Source: Prevotellaceae bacterium (GTDB lineage Bacteria; Bacteroidota; Bacteroidia; Bacteroidales; UBA932). From it: a stretch of DNA of 11,340 bases. Each line of letters starts with the position of its first letter. Position 1 is the first letter of the stretch. The notes below the pieces were generated by a model. That model saw nothing but the letters and a program-made list of their open reading frames with translations, made no database searches and was not told the origin of the DNA. Where the stretch lies: positions 1 to 11,340 of the forward strand of contig JAIRLT010000180.1 of assembly GCA_031259225.1 (NCBI GenBank), in the 5' to 3' direction. This document shows, piece by piece, positions 1-5,222 of this stretch. Made by a program: the position numbers and the translations under genes.

Positions 1-39
1 ATTGCCCGCCTCGCTGCGGCGCAGGCAGCGTTGCGGTAA
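1..39 (+). CDS. Possible C-terminal end of a gene cut by the left edge
   Basis: One reading frame is open from the first base and ends in TAA at 37-39. It encodes a short Ala-rich tail, IARLAAAQAALR. Only 12 residues are visible, so no family can be named. Support is indirect: a strong plus-strand intrinsic terminator follows 30 bases later, which implies a plus-strand transcript ending here. The two other plus frames also stay open for a few codons and stop at about 43 and 56, so the frame choice is a judgement. Confidence 0.3.
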   Translation: MARLAAAQAALR

Positions 40-68
40 ATAAAAGTAAAGGTTAATTTTTTAATTTT

Positions 69-104
69 AATAGCCGCTGATGAATAATCGGCGGCTATTT
101 TTTT
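69..104 (+). terminator. Intrinsic terminator of the left-edge transcript
   Basis: The arm AATAGCCGC (69-77) pairs perfectly with GCGGCTATT (91-99). The stem can extend inward by four more pairs, one of them T-G, leaving a five-base loop. A run of seven T (98-104) follows at once. The T-run on the plus side shows that it acts on plus-strand transcription. Confidence 0.85.
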
Positions 105-166
105 GACCATTGTTAGTCCTCCACTCAACAGCTACCCGCCCACGCTTAATTCTCTGCAAATAGCCC

Positions 167-348
167 CGTCATTTCGAGCGGAGCGTAGCGTAGTCGAGAA
201 ATCTGCTGCGCCCTGCACCTGCTGCTTTGCATCATCCTGCGTTCCGGGGCAGATTTCTCCGCTGCGCGGCTCGTGCCTCGCCGCTCCGGTCGAAATGACG
301 TGCCGTATTGCGTCATTTCGAGCGCAGCGCAGTCGAGAAATCTGCTGC
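167..348. repeat. Three copies of a MITE-like 'cgtcatttcgag...gagaaatct' repeat
   Basis: Copy A (167-210) reads cgtcatttcgagcg, then a GC-rich middle, then gtcgagaaatctgctg. Copy B (249-300) is the same element inverted, ending in cgaaatgacg. Copy C (311-348) is forward again and shorter in the middle. A and B together form a 134-bp inverted-repeat unit. Elements with these ends recur between genes in many Bacteroidota genomes. No transposase is encoded nearby, so the copies look non-autonomous or relict. The middle differs in each copy while the ends are conserved. Confidence 0.75.
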
Positions 349-400
349 TTTGTGTTCGGGATACGAAAAAAGTGTCTATTCTAACAATAAACAGATTAAT

Positions 401-541
401 TCGCCGTAGGCGATACATATCAATAGAAAATGAATTATACACGCCCCTTGGATTGTCCGTAGGACATTCACGGTATATGTCCTGACGGACAAAATCGTTC
501 CTTTTCATGGCAGGCTATTGACATGGAAGCCGTAAACGGCT
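401..541. repeat. Cluster of four short hairpin palindromes (NCCGTAGGN type)
   Basis: Four small inverted repeats lie in 141 bases: TCGCC-GTA-GGCGA (401-413), TGTCC-GTA-GGACA (454-466), TGTCC-TGAC-GGACA (478-491) and AGCCGT-AA-ACGGCT (528-541). The first two share the central GTA and the last has a related core; the second and third share the same arms with different loops. The spacers are AT-rich. The layout suggests a compound intergenic repeat rather than a terminator, because no T-run follows any stem. I recall similar GTCCGTAGGAC-type palindromes from other Bacteroidota intergenic DNA, but cannot check copy number here. Confidence 0.6.
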
Positions 542-578
542 ATTTCTTATCCCGAACGCAGGTTGCTAATGTGACTGA

Positions 579-690
579 TTAGCCGGCGCTTCGCGAATGG
601 AGAATGAAGAGTGGAGAATGGAGAATTAGCTGGCGCTTCGCGAATGGAGAATGGAGAGTGGAGAATGGAGAATTAGCTGACGCGGCAGCC
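579..690. repeat. 47-bp direct duplication carrying TGGAGAA heptamers
   Basis: The module begins ttagc(c/t)ggcgcttcgcgaa and continues with four 7-bp units of the TGGAGAA type. It occupies 579-625 and again 626-672, differing at only a few positions, and a third truncated copy starts at 673. Heptamers occupy 598-625 (tggagaa, tgaagag, tggagaa, tggagaa) and 645-672 (tggagaa, tggagag, tggagaa, tggagaa). Three degenerate heptamers of another word (ttagaag, ttagaaa, ttaaatc; 693-713) follow. Confidence 0.85.
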
Positions 691-729
691 AATTAGAAGT
701 TAGAAATTAAATCATGCAAATTTTGCGGA

Positions 730-960
730 AAGACTCAAGACTTTCCACAAAAGACTCGAGACTTTTCACAAAAGACTCGATACTTTCCACGAAAGACTCG
801 AGACTTTTTACAAAAGACTCGAGACTTTTTACAAAAGACTCGAGACTTTTCACGAAAGACGCGATACTTTTCACAAAATACTCGATACTTTTTACAAAAG
901 ACGCGAGACTTTTCACAAAAGACTCGAGACTTTTCACAAAAGACTCGAGACTGTTTACTT
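730..960. repeat. 21-bp minisatellite, 11 tandem copies without an indel
   Basis: The consensus is AAGACTCGAGACTTTTCACA plus A. Eleven units follow each other with an exact 21-base period (730, 751, 772 and so on to 940-960), and all variation is by substitution. Units 4 and 5 are identical, as are 2 and 10. Many units contain the CTCGAG palindrome. The consensus has no stop codon in any plus frame or in two of the three minus frames, so long open frames arise automatically (KDSRLFT heptads on plus, SFVKSLE or KSRVFCE on minus). There is no ribosome-binding site or non-repeat domain, so I treat this as non-coding repeat DNA. There are no spacers between units, so it is not a CRISPR array. Confidence 0.9.
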
Positions 961-1063
961 CCCTTTCCGGTCAATTCACTTAATATTAACATTAAAATCA
1001 AATACTTATTAATAGAACATTCACAACAAAAGAGGCGGTTTATTATATGCCGGCGGTTTATTT

Positions 1064-1120
1064 GAAATCTTTGAAACCTGAAATCTTTGAATTTTGAAAT
1101 CTTTAAATTTTGAAATTATT
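1064..1120. repeat. AT-rich 16-bp tandem repeat (tgaaatctttraattt)
   Basis: The units tgaaatctttgaattt and tgaaatctttaaattt (the latter at 1095-1110) follow each other, flanked by degenerate partial copies. The same 16-mer recurs exactly at 5191-5206, and a related form lies upstream of uvrB (10861-10890, minus strand). It does not follow the strict 7-bp period of the other arrays. Confidence 0.7.
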
Positions 1121-1133
1121 CCTGCGCCAGCCA

Positions 1134-1161
1134 TTTTCAACTTTCAATTTTCAATTTTCAA
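1134..1161. repeat. Heptamer array TTTTCAA, 4 copies
   Basis: The units ttttcaa, ctttcaa, ttttcaa, ttttcaa run with an exact 7-base period. The same word forms arrays at 10984-11011 and 11033-11046. A perfect 12-bp palindrome, CCGGCGCGCCGG (1167-1178), follows after a five-base gap. Confidence 0.85.
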
Positions 1162-1181
1162 CTGAACCGGCGCGCCGGCAC

Positions 1182-1216
1182 TAATCATTAACCATTAACC
1201 ATTAATCACTAACCAT
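1182..1216. repeat. Heptamer array TAACCAT, 5 copies
   Basis: The units taatcat, taaccat, taaccat, taatcac, taaccat run with an exact 7-base period. The array is separated from the TTTTCAA array by the GC palindrome at 1167-1178 and ends about 30 bases before the -7 box of the TPR gene. Confidence 0.85.
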
Positions 1217-1247
1217 TCCCCTAAATCCCATTGTCGGATTTTTTGCT

Positions 1248-1255
1248 TACTTTTG
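1248..1255 (+). promoter_or_regulatory. Bacteroidetes-type -7 box of the TPR gene
   Basis: TACTTTTG matches the Bacteroidetes sigma consensus TAnnTTTG and is followed by CAAAA, a common context in this phylum. Transcription would start near 1259, giving a leader of roughly 13 bases before the ATG at 1272. No convincing -33 TTTG lies at the usual 19-21 base spacing; a TTG at 1231 is only 14 bases away. Confidence 0.55.
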
Positions 1256-1271
1256 CAAAAAAAAGTAAATA

Positions 1272-3251
1272 ATGTGGAGGGCAAAAAAATATTACCTGTT
1301 TATTACTATCCTGTTTTGCTGTGTGGACTTTCCGGCGCAGGCGCAGTATAATAAGCAATATTTTTTCTATCGCGGGCGGCAGTTTTTAGTAGATAATAAA
1401 TTCGCGCAGGCAATCAACAATTTCAATACCCTGATTGCCGCAGATACGGCGCTTTATGAAGCGTATTTTTATCGCGGCATCGCCAAATACAACCTGAATG
1501 ATTTCGTGGGCGCACAAGCCGATTTTAGCAAAGCGCTTTCAATAAACCCGGTGTTCACTAACAGCTACCATTACCGCGCAGTAACGTACGGGCGGCTGGG
1601 AAAATACGACAGTGCACTTGCCGACCTTGAAGCGGCTGTGGAACTGCGTCCCGGCTATTCGGAGCTGTATTTCACGCGCGGCATTACTTATTTCCTCACG
1701 CAACAGTTTGAAAAAGCCATTGCCGATTTCAACGTTTACCTGCGCTACGAGCCGAAAATAAGTGATGCGTACCTGAACCGCGGAACGGCGTACCTTTTCC
1801 TGCAAGATACTGTCCGGGCGCTGGAGGACTACAATACGGCGGTATTGCTAAGCCGGTTTGACCCCGAAGTGTATGTGCGCCGTGCGCGCGTCTTTGCCCT
1901 GAAAGACGAAAACGGCAAGGCGCTCGCCGACCTGAACGAGGCTATCCGGTTGGATTCTACAAATGCTTTTGCCTACTTCAACCGTGCACTGGTGCGCTAT
2001 AATGAAAAAGACGTGAACGGTGCGCTGTCCGACTTCGGAAAGGTGTTGGAGCAAGACCCCGACAATGCACTGACGTACTATAACCGTGCGCTCGTCCGTT
2101 CGCAAATAGGCGACTACGGCAATGCGCTGCTCGATTACGAAAAAGTAATAGCTATCAACCCGGACAACGTGCTGGTGTATTACAACCGCGCCGCCGTGTA
2201 TATAGAAATGGAGCGTTACCGCGCCGCGCTGGACGACTACACGCGGGCTATCGAACTGTATCCCGATTTTGCCAATGCATACAGCAACCGCGCATACGTG
2301 AAGTCGCAACTGGGCTTGCCGGCGGGAGCGAAGCGCGACCATGATATAGCGCAGCAAAAAATTAACGAGTATAAATCGAAAATGGGCGACAGCACTTTCT
2401 CCGCCTATGCCGACACGAGTAAGCAGTTCAACGACCTGCTGGCGCTGGATGCGGAGTTTGCACGCAAGGATTTCAGCGACGACCTGCTGCAATACCGCAA
2501 GGTGGATGTACGTTTGAAACCGCTGTTCAAACTGGTTATCGCGCCGCCGCCGGATATACCGTTTGAGCGGCAGTATTTTCATCCGGCGCTGGAAGAGTTT
2601 AAGCGCAACAATCCGTTACAGCTATTGAGCGAAATTCCCGGGCGCGGCGCGGTTGATTTGATGGAAGAAGATTCGATAGCTACCGCCTTCCTCGAAAAAA
2701 ATAAAACGGCGGAAGCCTACTTTAACAAGGGCATCACGCAATTCCAGTTGCGTTATTTCAACAGCGCGCTGAACTATTTCAACAAGGCAATTGAATTAGA
2801 CCCGAACAATGCATTCTATTATTTGAACCGGAGTGCGCTGCAAAGCGAGATGATTGATTTCATCGCTTCCATAGAAAATAATGTGCAGGTGCTGGCGCTG
2901 GATAACGTTTCGACTACGCGGGCGCGGGTGCAGCAGGATGTGAAGATGTACGACTACCATGAGGCTATCGGCGACCTGAACAAAGCCGCCATGTTAATGC
3001 CCGACCTCGCCTATATCTACTATAACCTCGGCAACCTGCGCTGCCTGTCCGATGCAATTCCCGAAGCAATCGGCAACTACACGCAGGCTATTCACTTGTA
3101 CCCGTTCATGGGTGAAGCCTACTACAACCGCGGGCTGGTACACATCTACCTGCGCGAAGTGGAAAAAGGTTGCTTGGATATTAGCAAAGCCGGCGAACTG
3201 GGCATGGAAGAAGCCTACAGCGTAATTAAAAAATATTGCAGCAAAAATTAA
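1272..3251 (+). CDS. Secreted TPR-repeat protein
   Basis: This 659-residue protein begins with a signal peptide (about residues 1-24: Lys-rich start, hydrophobic ILFCC region, likely cut after AQA). About ten TPR units of 34 residues run from 26 to about 360, recognisable by repeats such as AYFNRALVRYNEKDVNGALS and frequent YYNRA/YFNRG starts. Residues about 375-475 are a non-TPR linker. A second block of roughly four less regular TPRs follows from 480, with an insertion around 530-560. The C-terminus has the GC.D..KAGELG..EAY..I.KYC pattern frequent in Bacteroidota TPR proteins. TPRs are protein-binding scaffolds, and the signal peptide places this one in the periplasm or at the envelope; no partner can be inferred. 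A -7 box lies just upstream. fabI follows 50 bases later on the same strand and may be co-transcribed. Confidence 0.88.
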   Translation: MWRAKKYYLFITILFCCVDFPAQAQYNKQYFFYRGRQFLVDNKFAQAINNFNTLIAADTALYEAYFYRGIAKYNLNDFVGAQADFSKALSINPVFTNSYHYRAVTYGRLGKYDSALADLEAAVELRPGYSELYFTRGITYFLTQQFEKAIADFNVYLRYEPKISDAYLNRGTAYLFLQDTVRALEDYNTAVLLSRFDPEVYVRRARVFALKDENGKALADLNEAIRLDSTNAFAYFNRALVRYNEKDVNGALSDFGKVLEQDPDNALTYYNRALVRSQIGDYGNALLDYEKVIAINPDNVLVYYNRAAVYIEMERYRAALDDYTRAIELYPDFANAYSNRAYVKSQLGLPAGAKRDHDIAQQKINEYKSKMGDSTFSAYADTSKQFNDLLALDAEFARKDFSDDLLQYRKVDVRLKPLFKLVIAPPPDIPFERQYFHPALEEFKRNNPLQLLSEIPGRGAVDLMEEDSIATAFLEKNKTAEAYFNKGITQFQLRYFNSALNYFNKAIELDPNNAFYYLNRSALQSEMIDFIASIENNVQVLALDNVSTTRARVQQDVKMYDYHEAIGDLNKAAMLMPDLAYIYYNLGNLRCLSDAIPEAIGNYTQAIHLYPFMGEAYYNRGLVHIYLREVEKGCLDISKAGELGMEEAYSVIKKYCSKN

Positions 3252-3255
3252 AAGA

Positions 3256-3286
3256 ATAACAGGGAACAGCAAATAACAGATAACAG
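3256..3286. repeat. Short ATAACAG heptamer array between the TPR gene and fabI
   Basis: The units ataacag and ggaacag (3256-3269), then after three bases ataacag and ataacag (3273-3286), fill most of the 50-base gap between the two genes. An A-rich stretch and the fabI ATG follow. It is the shortest array in the window and lies inside the putative two-gene transcript. Confidence 0.6.
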
Positions 3287-3301
3287 TATAAAAAAAAAGA
3301 A

Positions 3302-4165
3302 ATGACACATCATTTATTAACAGGAAAAAGAGGATTGGTATTCGGTGCACTGAACGATAAATCTATTGCATGGAAGGTGGCGGAACGCGCGTATGAAGAA
3401 GGCGCTTCGTTTGTGCTGACCAATACGCCGGTGTCCATGCGACTGGGAACGATTAACGAACTGGCAAAACAATGCAACAGCATTGTAATACCCGCCGACG
3501 CAACGAACGTAGCGGATTTGGAAAACCTGGTAGCAAAAGGGCAGGAACACTTGGGCGGGAAATTTGATTTTATCCTGCACGCTATCGGCATGTCGCCCAA
3601 TGTGCGCAAAGGGCGTACCTACGACGATTTGGACTATGCCTATTTCCAGCAGACGTTGGATATTTCCGCCATTTCGTTCCACAAGATCTTGCAGGTATGC
3701 CACAAACAGGACGCCATTAACGAATGGGGTTCGGTGGTGGCGCTATCCTACGTGGCGGCGCAGCGGACGCTGTATGGCTATAACGATATGGCAGACGCCA
3801 AAGCCGTGTTGGAATCCATTGCCCGCAGTTTCGGATATATCTACGGGCGTGAAAAGAATGTCCGCATCAATACCGTTTCCCAATCGCCGACCATGACTAC
3901 GGCGGGCAGCGGCATCATGGGTTTCGAAAATCTGATGGACTTTGCCGAACGCATGTCGCCGCTGGGGAATGCTACAGCAGCGGAATGCGCCGACTTTGTA
4001 ATAACGCTTTTCAGCGACCTGTCGCGCAAGGTTACGATGCAAAATTTATTCCATGACGGCGGCTATTCCAGTATGGGTATGAGTTTCCGCGCCATGAAAA
4101 TCTATAACGAAGGGTTGGAATACCGCGATGTGAAAAATGATTTGCGGAAAATTATTAACAAGTAA
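3302..4165 (+). CDS. fabI: Enoyl-[acyl-carrier-protein] reductase FabI
   Basis: The product catalyses the last step of each fatty-acid elongation cycle: NAD(P)H-dependent reduction of trans-2-enoyl-ACP in the cytoplasm. The 287-residue protein is a short-chain dehydrogenase/reductase of the FabI class. The cofactor loop is GALNDKSIAW (15-24), corresponding to the atypical G.....SIA motif of FabI. Tyr150 in LSY and the catalytic Tyr160-x6-Lys167 (YNDMADAK) match the FabI Y-x6-K pair, and HAIGMSP (93-99) matches the substrate/triclosan loop. It is somewhat longer than E. coli FabI (262), with an extended C-terminal tail (YNEGLEYRDVKNDLRK) that I take to be normal for Bacteroidota forms. The ATG follows an A-rich stretch rather than a clear Shine-Dalgarno site. 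It lies 50 bases after the TPR gene, with no promoter seen in between, and converges on the Gate-domain gene. Confidence 0.95.
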   Translation: MTHHLLTGKRGLVFGALNDKSIAWKVAERAYEEGASFVLTNTPVSMRLGTINELAKQCNSIVIPADATNVADLENLVAKGQEHLGGKFDFILHAIGMSPNVRKGRTYDDLDYAYFQQTLDISAISFHKILQVCHKQDAINEWGSVVALSYVAAQRTLYGYNDMADAKAVLESIARSFGYIYGREKNVRINTVSQSPTMTTAGSGIMGFENLMDFAERMSPLGNATAAECADFVITLFSDLSRKVTMQNLFHDGGYSSMGMSFRAMKIYNEGLEYRDVKNDLRKIINK

Positions 4166-4174
4166 AGCCTGTGG

Positions 4175-4223
4175 TAAGTCGTAAGTCATAAGTCATAAGT
4201 CATAAGTCGTAAGTCATAAGTCG
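4175..4223. repeat. Heptamer array TAAGTCA/G, 7 copies, between convergent genes
   Basis: Seven exact 7-base units run in the order g, a, a, a, g, a, g at the last position. The array starts nine bases after the fabI stop and overlaps the 3' end of the facing reading frame, whose TGA (4214-4216, minus) lies inside one unit. The same word recurs at 10940-10966. No hairpin terminator is visible for either convergent gene. Confidence 0.9.
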
Positions 4224-5167
4224 CGACAAGCGCAGTGGCGCCAGCTAATTCTTAATTCTACCCGCCGTTCCCATACGAGCAGCCATGCCAGAAACCAGCG
4301 TATAAGCAGCAGCCACCAGCATAACGCGCCGCAGGCAACGAACAGTATCAAATCTTCGAGGTTACTGTGTGCAACGCCGATGTGATGGTTCAGTAAATCC
4401 ACCTCGCGCGCGCTGATTTTCCCGTTATCAATTTCTTCCATCATCACGGCAGCGCCGTAAGCCAGTCCAAGTACATTGGCGACAATCCAGAGGAAAGAAG
4501 CTTTTGCCGGCAGTCCGAATATTTTCAGTATGGGGCGCAGGGCTTTCGATAACCGGCGAATGACGCCAAACTCTGCCAGTAAACGCTGTAAAAACGAAAG
4601 CGCAATAATCAACACAAACATGCGCAACAGCAAATAACCGGTAGACAGCAACCATGACCATGCAAGCGTTTGCAAGGATTGCTCCACCGGCGGCATGGCG
4701 GCGGGCGCAACTGTTCCAATACTGCCGGGCATCAGCCAATGCGCCAGAAAGCCGCCCGCCAACGCCCCCAACGTGCGCACGGCGACCATCCGCACTATCG
4801 ACGAACCTGTTTTTTTCTGCACAGCCGTTTCCACAAACATGTTATGGGCGCAAAGCACCATGACGCCTATAATGGTTAGCTCGCGCACGCCCAATGACAA
4901 GGTTTCCACTACGGCAATCGCGCCATATACGTTTACAAAATAACCGGTGAGAAACGCCAGTGACGCCTCGCCGGACAAGCCAATCAAGCGAAATACCGGC
5001 GAGAGGCTCTCGGACATCCACGCAATAACGCCGAAATAGCGCAGGATTTCTACGCCCAACGAAACCACTACCGTAAGGCGGATCATCCACCACGCAATGC
5101 GTACAGCCTTGGGAAACGAGGCGCGGAATGCAGCGCCTGTGCGATATAATGCAGGCGGGAAATTCAA
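4214..5167 (-). CDS. Nucleoside-recognition (Gate domain) membrane protein
   Basis: This 317-residue integral membrane protein has two Gate (nucleoside recognition) domains that look like an internal duplication. LSPVFRLIGLSGEASLAFLT (55-74) aligns with LRPILKIFGLPAKASFLWIV (210-229), and CAHNMFVET (106-114) aligns with VAHSNLEDL (265-273). Hydrophobic segments lie at about 25-50, 65-90, 97-110, 125-147, 168-198, 225-243 and 270-299. Related proteins include SpmA/SpmB and nucleoside transporters; substrate and direction are unknown. The start is TTG at 5167: no ATG lies upstream, and the next ATG (residue 28) would cut into the first hydrophobic segment. The last 14 or so residues (ELRISWRHCACRDL) are encoded by intergenic repeat DNA and are probably not ancestral. 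The gene lies 55 bases downstream of the GH92 gene and may share its transcript. Confidence 0.8.
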   Translation of the reverse strand: MNFPPALYRTGAAFRASFPKAVRIAWWMIRLTVVVSLGVEILRYFGVIAWMSESLSPVFRLIGLSGEASLAFLTGYFVNVYGAIAVVETLSLGVRELTIIGVMVLCAHNMFVETAVQKKTGSSIVRMVAVRTLGALAGGFLAHWLMPGSIGTVAPAAMPPVEQSLQTLAWSWLLSTGYLLLRMFVLIIALSFLQRLLAEFGVIRRLSKALRPILKIFGLPAKASFLWIVANVLGLAYGAAVMMEEIDNGKISAREVDLLNHHIGVAHSNLEDLILFVACGALCWWLLLIRWFLAWLLVWERRVELRISWRHCACRDL

Positions 5168-5190
5168 TTTGAGTGAAGGGTTAAGGGTTA

Positions 5191-5222
5191 TGAAATCTTT
5201 AAATTTTTAAATCTTGAAATCT
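5191..5222. repeat. AT-rich 16-bp family repeat between the GH92 and Gate-domain genes
   Basis: The copy tgaaatctttaaattt (5191-5206) is identical to 1095-1110 and is followed by degenerate aaatcttgaaatctt. It fills most of the 55-base gap and abuts the GH92 stop codon (5223-5225, minus). Confidence 0.65.

Larger units (their letters stand above)
105..1271. other. Gene-free, repeat-packed intergenic region
   Basis: About 1.1 kb with no reading frame I would accept as a gene. Open frames exist on both strands, but they coincide with repeats and translate to repeat-derived peptides. In order it holds inverted 'cgtcatttcgag' repeats (167-348), a cluster of small palindromes (401-541), a 47-bp duplication (579-690), degenerate TTAGAAG heptamers (693-713), a 21-bp minisatellite (730-960), unremarkable AT-rich DNA (961-1033), two copies of GGCGGTTTA (1034-1042 and 1052-1060), a 16-bp AT-rich repeat (1064-1120), TTTTCAA heptamers (1134-1161), a GC palindrome (1167-1178) and TAACCAT heptamers (1182-1216). 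The promoter of the TPR gene is at the right end. Confidence 0.8.

Noticed and set aside
146..508. 120-residue open frame on the minus strand
   Set aside because: It runs through the 'cgtcatttcgag' repeats in both orientations and translates to peptides typical of that repeat (SRFLDCAALEMT). There is no domain or start signal.
730..960. CRISPR array
   Set aside because: The units are contiguous, with no unique spacers and no cas genes nearby.
707..1001. Overlapping open frames with heptapeptide repeats over the minisatellite
   Set aside because: They follow from a 21-bp unit lacking stops in five frames. There is no unique sequence beyond the repeat and no ribosome-binding site; kept only as a finding.
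1848..2582. 244-residue minus-strand frame inside the TPR gene
   Set aside because: It is a shadow of the strongly supported TPR coding frame, with a low-complexity V/R/Q-rich translation and no recognisable domain.
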